A DNA stretch of 64,000 nucleotides from Pirellulales bacterium (GTDB lineage: Bacteria; Planctomycetota; Planctomycetia; Pirellulales; Lacipirellulaceae), in the NCBI GenBank assembly GCA_022448345.1, contig JAKVCB010000005.1, positions 29,328-93,327 on the forward strand, in the 5' to 3' direction. The position numbers were made by a program, and so were the translations under genes. Below, piece by piece: positions 1 through 8,677 of the stretch. Below the pieces are notes generated by a model. It was not told where the DNA came from and did no database searches. It was given only the letters and a program-made list of their open reading frames with translations. Numbering within the stretch: position 1 is the stretch's first letter; each line of letters opens with the position of its first letter.

Positions 1-132
1 TGATGCGTTGCGGGTTACGCTCGTTGGTGTATACAAGAACGTATCCGTCGCTTCGTAGAGCGGGTAGAGTTTGGACAGCCGCCCTCCCTCCTGAAAGAGG
101 GGTTCCACCTTATCAAGCCATTTTCGCAACAC
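1..132 (-). CDS. nqrB: Na+-translocating NADH:quinone reductase subunit B, N-terminal part
   Basis: This is the first 44 codons of a minus-strand gene that runs off the left edge of the window. The translation begins with a GTG (132) followed by LRKWLDKVEP, then LYEATDTFLYTPTSVT, which matches the amphipathic N-terminus of NqrB just before its first membrane helix. A TTG at 129 is the alternative start. GGGGAG lies about 10 bases upstream. The gene begins 20 bases after the nqrA stop, the usual nqrA-nqrB operon order. In the family NqrB carries a covalent FMN and is part of the sodium-pumping membrane complex. The FMN site lies outside the window. Confidence 0.85.
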   Translation of the reverse strand, partial: MLRKWLDKVEPLFQEGGRLSKLYPLYEATDTFLYTPTSVTRNAS

Positions 133-152
133 GCGAATCTCTCCCCGGCCTA

Positions 153-1523
153 TTAGCCCTCTGCTTCAATGCGGTTTAAACTGCCACGGAGCAACGGTCC
201 GTATTCATGCTTCCCTGGGCAGACGAATGTGCAAAGAGCCAGATCTTCTTCGTCCAATTCCAATACACCTAGTTTTTGCGCATACTCGGCATCCTCAGTC
301 AGCAATGCCCTCAGTAAGGGAGTTGCCACAATGTCGAGCGGCATTACATCTTCATACATTCCAATTGGCACCATTGCGCGCGGACTGCCGTTGGTGTTTG
401 TATTCATGGCAAAGTGACGGTTTCGCAGTGGATGCCACCGCGACGCAAAAACGCGGCGGAGGGAGAATTTGTTCTCTCCCGGCATCAACCAACCAAGAAA
501 TTCGCGACGACTTGCTTCTTCCAAACACGCCACTTGATTGTGGTAGCGACCTAAAAAATCGACCGGCGGCACTGCTTTTCTTCCCGCCAAAATAGATCCG
601 GAAATGATTCGCAGTGGTTCCTCTGTGATAGTTTCCTCCGCTGCCAGCAACTCCGTCAATGAAGCACCAATTTGAGTTCGCACGAGACGCGGTTTTGCAA
701 GGGGCGGACCTCCGATCGCAATGACTCGCTCGGTCAATATTTCGCCAGTTCGGAACAAGTGCCCGATCGCAATCACGTCCTGATACCCAAGATGCCAAGC
801 CGTGTTGCCGTCACCGATCGGAGATAGGAAGTGAATATGCGTTCCAACGAGACCAGCAGGATGAGGGCCGGCAAAGGCATGGAAGGTTGCAGGGGAACGT
901 TCTTCTCCCGGGAGCGTAACCCCGGGTGCGTGGCAAACCCGTACCGGTGCCTCTGTGAGTGTGCTGAGAACTTCCAAACCCGCAATGAACTCTGCTGGTC
1001 GTAACTGAATGACCACAGCAGGGTCCGCCGCCAACGGGTTGGTATCGATAGCTGTTACAAAAATAGATTGGGGTGTTGCATCAATTGCGGGAATACGACT
1101 GAAGGGACGCTGGCGCAGAGCCGTCCAGAGTCCCGATTGAACCAGTTGCTGGCGAACCCGTGCAACGTCTAACCGTTGGAGATTGTCTTGTTCGAAAACA
1201 TCAAACGTCTTCTGCGCCTGTGAATCCTGATCGACCTCGATCACAATCGATTCGAATTTTCTTTTTGCCCCACGCTCGACAGCTTTAACCGTGCCAGTTG
1301 CTGGCGAGGTGAATTGGACTCCCCGGTTATTTTTATCCTCGAACAAAAGTTGACCCTTCTGAACCGGGTCTCCGATTTTGGCGTGCATGGTCGGTTTCAG
1401 ACCGATATAGTCGTCACCCATGAGAGCCACGTGGCGTGGCGCTCTGACACTGGAAATCTGCTGCAGCGGTAAGCCGGATACGGGAACCTGCAGGCCGCGT
1501 CGTATTTGGATGGTTTTTTTCAT
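153..1523 (-). CDS. nqrA: Na+-translocating NADH:quinone reductase subunit A
   Basis: NqrA is the cytoplasmic, quinone-interacting subunit of the Na+-NQR complex. The product is 456 residues, close to the usual 445-450. It opens with MKKTIQIRRGLQVPVSG and contains VALMGDDYIGLKPTMHAKIGD and a biotinyl-lipoyl-like segment (FTSPATGTVKAVERG), as the family does. Near the C-terminus are several Cys residues (CTFVCPGKHEYG). The frame stays open further upstream, with another ATG at 1544, but MKKTIQI is the family-typical N-terminus, so 1523 was chosen. No strong Shine-Dalgarno sequence is visible. nqrB follows 20 bases downstream. Na+-NQR is common in marine bacteria. Confidence 0.95.
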   Translation of the reverse strand: MKKTIQIRRGLQVPVSGLPLQQISSVRAPRHVALMGDDYIGLKPTMHAKIGDPVQKGQLLFEDKNNRGVQFTSPATGTVKAVERGAKRKFESIVIEVDQDSQAQKTFDVFEQDNLQRLDVARVRQQLVQSGLWTALRQRPFSRIPAIDATPQSIFVTAIDTNPLAADPAVVIQLRPAEFIAGLEVLSTLTEAPVRVCHAPGVTLPGEERSPATFHAFAGPHPAGLVGTHIHFLSPIGDGNTAWHLGYQDVIAIGHLFRTGEILTERVIAIGGPPLAKPRLVRTQIGASLTELLAAEETITEEPLRIISGSILAGRKAVPPVDFLGRYHNQVACLEEASRREFLGWLMPGENKFSLRRVFASRWHPLRNRHFAMNTNTNGSPRAMVPIGMYEDVMPLDIVATPLLRALLTEDAEYAQKLGVLELDEEDLALCTFVCPGKHEYGPLLRGSLNRIEAEG

Positions 1524-1812
1524 CGATCCAGGAACCGTGGGCATAAAAACGAACGCCAATCTTTCCGGCGGAAAGGAGGGAGCTGGAGATCTTCGCCGCA
1601 GAGTAAAATCGGACTTTGTGAAATTTATCACAAAGTCGGGTGAAAAGAAAACCCAACCCACGGAATTGCCCTCAAAAAGGCCGCCAAGGGGATCGCTAAC
1701 ATGCCCCTTGTACCGTTTGAGGAGTAAAAGCGGCCTGGCAAAGGTTTGCGGTTAACCGCAAAATGGCTTTTACGCGCAGTTTTGACCGTCGGCAACTTGC
1801 TCACAAACAATT

Positions 1813-2620
1813 TCATGGCCCGCAAAGCATTTCCCGGTACGAGGCAAACGTCTTCTTGACCACCGCGCCTCCCTGGAAAACTTATTATTTCCCCAAAAAA
1901 GTCTAGCGTTGTCACCAAGTCTTCGCCTGTCGGCACTGTTTCCTGGTAACCACAGAACCAATTTTGCCAAGGCATCTGCACCGCCAACAGGCGCTAGCAG
2001 GCCAGTTTCTCCGTGACGGACCATTTTAGGAGTGCCGCCTGCTTCGGTGGCTACCACAGGCAAGCAGCTGGCAAAGGTGTCCAGCAGTCCTGCTTGCCGG
2101 CCTTTCGGTTTGCGAGGGCATCAAGAAGAGGGCCGTCTCAGGCGAGGATTTCGGGAGTGTGCTGTCGGAACCCAGGCGGGGCCTCACCAAACCCTTCTGC
2201 TCGATTCTATGTTTTGATCACCCCACGGTGTCGGCCCTCTCGGACGAGAAAAAATATTGCCTTACCTCCGGGGTTCAAAACTTTTTCAGTGGGGCGGTAC
2301 AAAAGTGCAGGCAGTTTTTTTCGTGGCTGAGCGCCGAAATATTTGGTGGTGATCAAGTGGTTGTTGGGAACGTCAAACTCTCGGCGCAGGGGTCGTGACT
2401 TCTTTGTTTGTGAAAGACATGCGACGTCAACGGCTTGCAGGGACCCAGGCGTAACACCGACGGGCACGTGCCAACCCGAGTTGTCAGGCGACACCTCAAC
2501 CGCTCGTCGGTCTGTCGGTAGTTGACGGCTTGAGCAAGCGGCCCAACCCTGAAATGGCGAGAATCAATGGCCGCTGCCTTTCGGGGCTGGACATTGGCAG
2601 CTTCCATACGCTAGAAGTGC
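1813..2620 (-). pseudogene. Decayed family-4 glycosyltransferase
   Basis: No intact frame exists here, but pieces of a GT4 glycosyltransferase are readable on the minus strand. The C-terminal donor-binding part reads MPVVATEAGGTPKMVRHGET (from 2063) followed by GLLAPVGGADALAKL and RRRLGDNAR. At about 1865 one extra base breaks the frame. Shifting by one recovers AVVKKTFASYREMLCGP and a natural stop at 1813. Further upstream LRREFDVPNNHL and KVLNPGGKAIFFLVREG, in another frame, resemble the middle of the same family. Several frameshifts and stops mean it cannot make a full protein. The 5' boundary is approximate. It could be a genuine relic or, less likely, a cluster of assembly errors. Confidence 0.7.
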
Positions 2621-2779
2621 TGCAGTGACTTAGTCGAGCGCCAAAGTGTTGGCGAATCTAAAGTGGCAGCCGGGATGTCCCCGGAAAGCGAAGGGGCGTG
2701 GTAGACCGTTGAGAAAGAGTACGCCGCCTACCGTTGTCCAACTCGACCCTTGACTTCCAACACCGCGGAGCTTTCTTTC

Positions 2780-3688
2780 ATGAAACTGGCACTGGTCATT
2801 CTTGCTGCTGGGAGCGGACGCCGCTACGGAGGTCTAAAGCAACTGGCGCCGATTGGCCCAGATGGCTCTACCCTGATGGAGTATTCATTGTACGACGCCA
2901 GGCAGGCTGGATTTAACAAAGTCGTCTTTGTCGTTCGACAAGAAACGCGTGAGCTGATACGAGCTCACGCCGACCAGCGGTTTGGGCGGCACATGGACAC
3001 GCACTTTGCGGTGCAACGAATGGATGTCGATGGTGTTGATCGAGCAGTTGCACAGCGCAGGACAAAGCCATGGGGCACTGGCCAGGCCGTGTTGGCCGCA
3101 GCCGAGTTCATCGATGAACCATTTGCCGTCATCAACGCGGACGACTTTTTTGGTGCAAACGCCTTTAATGCGCTGGGTGCTTTCCTGAATGAAACGACAA
3201 GAGTAGATCCTACGACCTATGCCATGGTGGGCTACAAGCTCCACAATACCCTGTCGGAGCACGGCGCCGTATCAAGAGGCGTATGTCGGTGCACACCGGA
3301 CGGATGGCTCAATCAAATCGTCGAAACTTGCAGGATCGTTCGCCGTGGCGACGCCGCTGTGGGTGTCGGCGAGTCTGGAGCCGAGGAGCGACTCAGCGGT
3401 GACGAAATAGTCTCCATGAACCTGTGGGGATTTTCGACCTCGGTTTTTGACACGCTAGAAAAGAATTTCGGCCGGTTTTTGCAAAGAACCCCGTGTCTCG
3501 AAGAGGATGAATTTTACCTGCCCGCAGCGATTCAACACTCAGTGGAGCAACACGAAGTGCAGGTGAAAGTCCTCCCCTCTACCGACAAGTGGTGTGGTGT
3601 TACGTATGCGGAAGACACACCCGATGTTGTGCGGCGGATTGGCGAACTTGTTAACCATGCCAGCTACCCGGAAAGCCTTTGGGGTTAG
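2780..3688 (+). CDS. Sugar-phosphate nucleotidyltransferase
   Basis: The product is 302 residues with an NTP-transferase fold. The N-terminal signature LAAGSGRRYGGLKQLAPIG (residues 8-26) is the nucleotide-binding loop with its conserved Arg and Lys, and FAVINADDFFG (about 113-123) carries the metal-binding Asp region. The family couples a sugar 1-phosphate and an NTP to give NDP-sugar and pyrophosphate. GGAG precedes the ATG at 2780 by nine bases. The kinase gene starts three bases after this stop, which argues strongly that this enzyme uses that kinase's product, an N-acetylhexosamine 1-phosphate. The sugar and nucleotide specificity are inferred from context, not read from the sequence. 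Confidence 0.85.
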   Translation: MKLALVILAAGSGRRYGGLKQLAPIGPDGSTLMEYSLYDARQAGFNKVVFVVRQETRELIRAHADQRFGRHMDTHFAVQRMDVDGVDRAVAQRRTKPWGTGQAVLAAAEFIDEPFAVINADDFFGANAFNALGAFLNETTRVDPTTYAMVGYKLHNTLSEHGAVSRGVCRCTPDGWLNQIVETCRIVRRGDAAVGVGESGAEERLSGDEIVSMNLWGFSTSVFDTLEKNFGRFLQRTPCLEEDEFYLPAAIQHSVEQHEVQVKVLPSTDKWCGVTYAEDTPDVVRRIGELVNHASYPESLWG

Positions 3689-3690
3689 CC

Positions 3691-4788
3691 ATGTCGGCCG
3701 ATGTGCAAACGATCGCCAAAATCTTTGCTGTCGGAGGAACCATCGAGTCCGTGGTGGACTTTGGTAGCGGCAACATCAACGACTCGTATCTTGTCACTTG
3801 CCATCAAGGTCTGTCGACAGTCCGCTATCTCCTCCAGCGGATCAACGACCTGGTTTTCCGTAAACCGGTCGAAGTCATGGAAAACATAACCCGCGTGACA
3901 CAACACACTACTGCAGTCCTCTGCAACCGTGGGGTAAGTGGGGTGGAGCGACGTACCTTGACGATCGTACCCACACGTGAGGGCCGGGAATTCTACAACG
4001 GACCCGACGAGGCGTGTTGGCGAATGTACCACTATATCGAGGGAACTCGGACCCATGAAAATGCCACGACGCCGCATCAAGCCCACCAGGCAGCCCAGGC
4101 GATTGGCCTACTGCAGAGCCTGCTTATCAGTCTTCCGGAACCGCCGCTTCACGAGACGATTCCGCATTTCCACGACACGCCGCTCCGGTACCGGCAACTC
4201 GAGGAAGCCGTTCAAAAGGATCCCTGTAACCGGCTTGAGCAAGTGAAGCAGGAGGTCGACTTCGCGGATTCTAACAGGGAGTTTGCTGGTTTACTTCAGG
4301 ATTTGCGCGCACGTGGCAAACTGCCCCTCAGGACGGTCCACAATGATGCCAAGATCAGTAATGTCCTTTTCGATGGTGACACGGATCAGGCCATTTGCGT
4401 TGTCGATCTCGACACGATCATGCCGGGTCTTGCCCTTGATGACTTTGGCGATATGGTACGAACCATGGATGTGACGGCCTCCGAAGACGAGACAGATCTT
4501 TCCCGGGTCGAGATCAGCTTGTCTCTCTTTGAAGGTCTTGCCAGCGGGTATGTCAGTGCAGCTGAATCTTTTCTTACGCCTTGTGAACGCGAACATCTGG
4601 TTGCGTCTGGCCAGATCCTCACGCTGGAACAAGGGGTACGTTTCCTGACGGACTTTCTGCTCGGAGACACGTACTACAAAACGAGTTCGCCTAATCACAA
4701 CCTCGATCGCTGCCGCAACCAGTTTAAGCTCTTACGGTCACTTATGGAGAACGAGTCGGCAATGCGCCGGTTTGTCGAGACGCTTTGA
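3691..4788 (+). CDS. NahK-like N-acetylhexosamine 1-kinase (APH fold)
   Basis: The 365-residue product aligns end to end, from memory, with bifidobacterial N-acetylhexosamine 1-kinase NahK. Matching segments are GTIESVVDFGSGNINDSYLV near the N-terminus, ETIPHFHDTPLRY (about 155-167), the catalytic loop VHNDAKISNVLF (216-227), the Mg-binding segment VDLDTIMPG (238-246), and the C-terminal FLLGDTYYKTSSPNHNLDR. NahK phosphorylates GlcNAc or GalNAc at C1 using ATP. The ATG at 3691 is preferred. An in-frame TTG at 3679 would overlap the upstream gene. The tight junction with the nucleotidyltransferase suggests a kinase/uridylyltransferase pair for UDP-HexNAc salvage. Confidence 0.85.
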   Translation: MSADVQTIAKIFAVGGTIESVVDFGSGNINDSYLVTCHQGLSTVRYLLQRINDLVFRKPVEVMENITRVTQHTTAVLCNRGVSGVERRTLTIVPTREGREFYNGPDEACWRMYHYIEGTRTHENATTPHQAHQAAQAIGLLQSLLISLPEPPLHETIPHFHDTPLRYRQLEEAVQKDPCNRLEQVKQEVDFADSNREFAGLLQDLRARGKLPLRTVHNDAKISNVLFDGDTDQAICVVDLDTIMPGLALDDFGDMVRTMDVTASEDETDLSRVEISLSLFEGLASGYVSAAESFLTPCEREHLVASGQILTLEQGVRFLTDFLLGDTYYKTSSPNHNLDRCRNQFKLLRSLMENESAMRRFVETL

Positions 4789-4953
4789 CACGGTATCGTT
4801 GGTAAGCTTTGAATCCGCAACCAGGTTGCGAAAACCAATGCAGGTGGAGGATCAACATCGTTTGTACAATAGTTGAGAAAGCCATAACCGCCTGTTAGAT
4901 TTCTAGTAGGAAAATAATCTTCATTCAGACGTTTTCTCCAAAGGCATACGGCC

Positions 4954-6309
4954 ATGAGCGAACCATCGACAAGAAGGCAATTTCTGGAGTTGGCTGCCGC
5001 AGTTGGGACAACCACGGCGCTGGGGGCTGCAACGGCACCGGGAGAAGAAGTCTCAAGGGCAGTTGGTCGTCAAGAGAATCAGTTTAAACCGCTTGACGAG
5101 GTTCGCATCGGACTGGTCGGAATCGGTAGCCGTGGATCCAATTTGCTTCCTCTTCTCCTCGATTTGGAGGGAGTGAAAATTCAGGCGGTTGGTGACCTGG
5201 TGGAATCGCGAGTCGACTGGGCTCAGAACCAGGTGGAGGCTGCCGGACAGCGTCGCCCGACCGGTTACAGTCGTGGCGAATATGATTTCCGAAGAATGTG
5301 TAATGAGGAAGATCTTGATCTGGTTATGGTTGTGACACCATGGCGCTGGCATGTGCCGATGTGCGTGGCGGCCATGGAGGCGGGCAAGCATGCCGCTACG
5401 GAGGTGCCAGCGGCGACAACGGTGGATGAATGTTGGCAAATGGTGGAGACCGCCGAAAAGACAAAACGCCATTGTGTGATGCTGGAGAACTGTTGCTACG
5501 GCAGGCCGGAAATGATGATTTTTAACATGGTGAGACAAGGGCTGTTCGGAGAACTGGTCCATGCTCGAGCCGGTTATATGCACGACCTTCGTATGGATGG
5601 CGAACTCATTTCGCCAGATGGCGGTGAAGTGCGATGGCGGCTGGATAACATGATTCGTCACAATGGGAACATCTACCCAACCCACGGCTTGGGACCAGTG
5701 GCGCAATGCATGGACATCGACCGTGGAGATCGGTTTGACTACCTGGTGTCGATGAGCAGCAAATCAGCAGGGTTGAACGCTTTTTACGCTGAACGGTTTG
5801 GGGACGATCAACCGCTGGCCACGCAGCAGTATGCGTTAGGCGATGTCAACTTCACCTTGATCCGTACCGTCGGTGGAAAAACAATCACATTGGGTCATGA
5901 TACCCAGTTACCTCGACCCTATAGCCGCATGTCGATGGTTCAGGGCACCAAGGGTATTTATCAAGGTTACCCCGATCGAATTCATCTCGAGGATCGGAGT
6001 CCCGCCCACGAGTGGGAAAAGTTGGAAGTGTACCAACAGGAATATGATCATCCGCTGTGGCAGCAATTAGTCGATCGGGCCGAGGGAAGAGGTCACGGCG
6101 GGATGGATTTTCTGGAACTCTATCGATTGGTCAAGGCCCTCCGCAGTGGGACCCCGACCGATTGGAATGTTTACGATGCAGCCTCCTGGAGTGTTATTTT
6201 TGAACTCAGTCAGCGGTCCGTCGCCAACAAAAGTCGTCCGGTGGACTTCCCCGACTTTACACGTGGCAGGTGGAAGACCAACCCGCCTCTGGGAATCGTA
6301 ACTGCTTGA
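4954..6309 (+). CDS. GH109-type (alpha-N-acetylgalactosaminidase-like) Gfo/Idh/MocA protein, Tat-exported
   Basis: The 451-residue product starts with a twin-arginine signal (STRRQFLELAAAVG). A Rossmann NAD-binding motif GLVGIGSRGSN (53-63) follows. Segments specific to the GH109 branch are the HAATEVPAATTVDECW stretch (146-161), ENCCYGRPEM (178-187), YMHDLRMDG (208-216), YPTHGLGPVAQCMDIDRGDR (241-260) and LVSMSSKSAGLNAFY. Characterised GH109 enzymes cleave alpha-linked GalNAc by an NAD-dependent mechanism. Many planctomycete members are untested, so a plain oxidoreductase activity is possible. It sits 165 bases after the hexosamine kinase, same strand, which fits release and then phosphorylation of GalNAc. 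Confidence 0.8.
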   Translation: MSEPSTRRQFLELAAAVGTTTALGAATAPGEEVSRAVGRQENQFKPLDEVRIGLVGIGSRGSNLLPLLLDLEGVKIQAVGDLVESRVDWAQNQVEAAGQRRPTGYSRGEYDFRRMCNEEDLDLVMVVTPWRWHVPMCVAAMEAGKHAATEVPAATTVDECWQMVETAEKTKRHCVMLENCCYGRPEMMIFNMVRQGLFGELVHARAGYMHDLRMDGELISPDGGEVRWRLDNMIRHNGNIYPTHGLGPVAQCMDIDRGDRFDYLVSMSSKSAGLNAFYAERFGDDQPLATQQYALGDVNFTLIRTVGGKTITLGHDTQLPRPYSRMSMVQGTKGIYQGYPDRIHLEDRSPAHEWEKLEVYQQEYDHPLWQQLVDRAEGRGHGGMDFLELYRLVKALRSGTPTDWNVYDAASWSVIFELSQRSVANKSRPVDFPDFTRGRWKTNPPLGIVTA

Positions 6310-6318
6310 AAGAGTCGG

Positions 6319-8616
6319 TTAGTCGGCAAATGACTCCGCAATCCAGTGACAATTGATCACTTTCTCCGCCAGGTCGAGAGGGACATAAAAGTAGTGGTTT
6401 GACGCTTCAAATCCGATACGCGAGTCTTGCTTGGCCAGCACATAGAGTTCCTGGGCGTTGGAGATTTCGTCAGCAAGAATACGGCGGATGGATGCTTGTT
6501 TTTCTTTGCGTGCAGTGGGTGTGAGGTCGTCTGCGGCCAGCGCATCACGGGCGAGGATGAAGTCGACGTGATTTGCTGCGCTGGCGAAATGAAGCTGGCA
6601 TGTCTTTGCCAGTCGCAGGTCGCCATGTGCCGTTGCCTGTTGGCGAGGGGTGGCTTGCTGAATGGCCCTTTCCATCGAGTCCAGTCCCAGCGACCACCCG
6701 TCAGCGACCTTGTGGAACTGGTCGGCAAGCACCTCGGGAGGATACGAGCCATGCCAACGGGCCAGGTCGTCGTAGGGCAAGCCAACCATTGTGGCCGAAT
6801 AGCCAGTCGGTTGTGCGTAGAACAGGTTGGCTGGACCTGTCAAATGGGGGCTAAAGTAGAGAGTTTGCATGCCAAAGGGGTACTCGCGAAATGCCGTGCT
6901 GAAGGCACTCCATGCCTGCCGGGCATGGGGTGCAGCTTGGGGGCTGTACCGCTCGGCGGCGATCTGGTTCAAGACAGAATCGATCGAGGCCCCGGGATCT
7001 TCGGCAAACCGCTGCGCCACCTGAAGGTTGGGCGAGGGATATCCCCCCAGCGACCAGCTAAGTAGTTGGCCATCAATCGATACCTCCGCCAGGTTGGCAC
7101 AGTGTTCGGCAACAAGGTCCATTACAGGTACAAACGGTACGGCAGCCATTTCCCAGGTGTTGTTCATTTGCAACTTGGCAACCGTTTTCAGGCCTCTTTT
7201 GCGGGCGACCTCCCAGTGTCGCAGGGCTCGCGGACCCGGGCCGCCTGCCGACATGGAATATTCCCCGACGTGCGTGTTGACACCACCCCGTGTGATCGGC
7301 TTGGACCATTCGCTGACTGACATTAACCAAACCGACTTGGGCAATTTTTCGATGAACTCTGACGCATCTCCGTCACCGTTCCAGCTCCAGTCCCAGGCAA
7401 TGACGCGGGCGTCGGGGGCCGCAGCGTGTACTCCTTCGGCGATGGTTGCGTTGACCTCAGCGATAATCTCTGGCGCTGTGCGGTGGCAGCAGCGGGAGCA
7501 AGCAGCGTGATTTTCCAGGAAGGCACAATTGGTGGGATTCTCCGAAGCGGTGATCGTAAAGACTCCAGCCAGGTCGGGGATTTCCTCAAAGACATGCGAC
7601 AGCGCATCGGCCATCCACTGGCGGACGCGCGGGTCGGACGTACACATGGTGACCAGACCACGACTCGAGATGCCAGCCATGTCAGGTCGATTCTGAAAAA
7701 AATCAGGCGGCATAGCCCGCGGCTCGTTCATGTAAAGATAAACGCCAATACCATAACGTTTTGCCCGCTCGACAAGGCGGCGCAAGGTGGCCAGCCTCGT
7801 TTGGTGACCTTCTCCGAACTCGGGAAAATATTCCCCACCTGGCGCGAGCTGCCGCAATACGACATGCAGCCAGACACCGTTTACGCCTACGTCGGCCAAC
7901 TTTGACAGCAGCCCTTCCGGAAAAGGATCAGCCTGGTCGTTCAGCAGTGGATCTCCAAAAGGTGCAAAATAGGAATAGATGAATCGCAAACCCCGTTTCA
8001 ACCGTTCGGGGTCGACTGGTTTGCGTACTTCGTTGGGGTCGATTTGCGACAGCTGCTCGACAAAATGGAACCGTGGTTCACCAGGCTCTGTTAGCTGATT
8101 TCCGAAATACTGTTGCAGGAGCTGTTTGATTTGGGCTGCTCGCCGGCTCGTTTCTGCAGTAGGCGGAATGTAGCGCAGTATTGCGCACTTTGGCTTGAGA
8201 CTGCCAAGCTTGATAAAGAGAAAGTCATCTTCATGCAGCGAGAAAGCAAGTTCCTCCGCCGATAGATCCAACAGTTGTAGCAGTTGTTCGTAAGGCAGGA
8301 GGTGCCAGTTGCGGCGCAGGATCGTGATGTAGGCCCGTGTGGTGGTTTCCGGGGAAAGAGGTTGTGACTGGGGGAGCCCCATCGATGTGGCAATGGCGAC
8401 TAAATTCTCAACGGGCGTATCGAGGACCTCGGCCAGGCGCTTTGCCTCGACAAGCGACCAGTTCCTCCAGACGAAGGCATGGACTCGATCGGGAAAGTGC
8501 GGAAAGGAAAGCGCATCCGGATGGGCCCCAATCGGCAACTTCGCCTCGGCAGCCAGCAGAGGAGAACTCGCAAGCATACAGATGCCAACACACATAGCAT
8601 GAATCGTTTTAGACAT
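6319..8616 (-). CDS. Secreted TIM-barrel glycoside-hydrolase-like protein
   Basis: The 765-residue product has a Sec signal peptide (MSKTIHAMCVGICMLASSPLLAAEA). Residues 1-200 hold two LLxLLDLSAEELA-type helical motifs. Residues about 205-500 look like a TIM barrel: RFIYSYFAPFGDPLL, VGVNGVWLHVVL, YGIGVYLYMNEPR, DLAGVFTITASE, DARVIAWDWSWNG, LKTVAKLQMNNTWE. A cysteine/histidine cluster (CAFLENHAACSRCCHR, 364-379) sits in the barrel and could bind metal. The style recalls GH20-like hexosaminidases, but I cannot place it in a named family. It converges on the GH109 gene with a nine-base gap, so it may act on the same glycans. Confidence 0.65.
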   Translation of the reverse strand: MSKTIHAMCVGICMLASSPLLAAEAKLPIGAHPDALSFPHFPDRVHAFVWRNWSLVEAKRLAEVLDTPVENLVAIATSMGLPQSQPLSPETTTRAYITILRRNWHLLPYEQLLQLLDLSAEELAFSLHEDDFLFIKLGSLKPKCAILRYIPPTAETSRRAAQIKQLLQQYFGNQLTEPGEPRFHFVEQLSQIDPNEVRKPVDPERLKRGLRFIYSYFAPFGDPLLNDQADPFPEGLLSKLADVGVNGVWLHVVLRQLAPGGEYFPEFGEGHQTRLATLRRLVERAKRYGIGVYLYMNEPRAMPPDFFQNRPDMAGISSRGLVTMCTSDPRVRQWMADALSHVFEEIPDLAGVFTITASENPTNCAFLENHAACSRCCHRTAPEIIAEVNATIAEGVHAAAPDARVIAWDWSWNGDGDASEFIEKLPKSVWLMSVSEWSKPITRGGVNTHVGEYSMSAGGPGPRALRHWEVARKRGLKTVAKLQMNNTWEMAAVPFVPVMDLVAEHCANLAEVSIDGQLLSWSLGGYPSPNLQVAQRFAEDPGASIDSVLNQIAAERYSPQAAPHARQAWSAFSTAFREYPFGMQTLYFSPHLTGPANLFYAQPTGYSATMVGLPYDDLARWHGSYPPEVLADQFHKVADGWSLGLDSMERAIQQATPRQQATAHGDLRLAKTCQLHFASAANHVDFILARDALAADDLTPTARKEKQASIRRILADEISNAQELYVLAKQDSRIGFEASNHYFYVPLDLAEKVINCHWIAESFAD

Positions 8617-8677
8617 ACACGTGTTCCCAGGTTGGATGAGATGCCAGGTTCAGCAGCCACCGAAGGGACGTCGGCCG

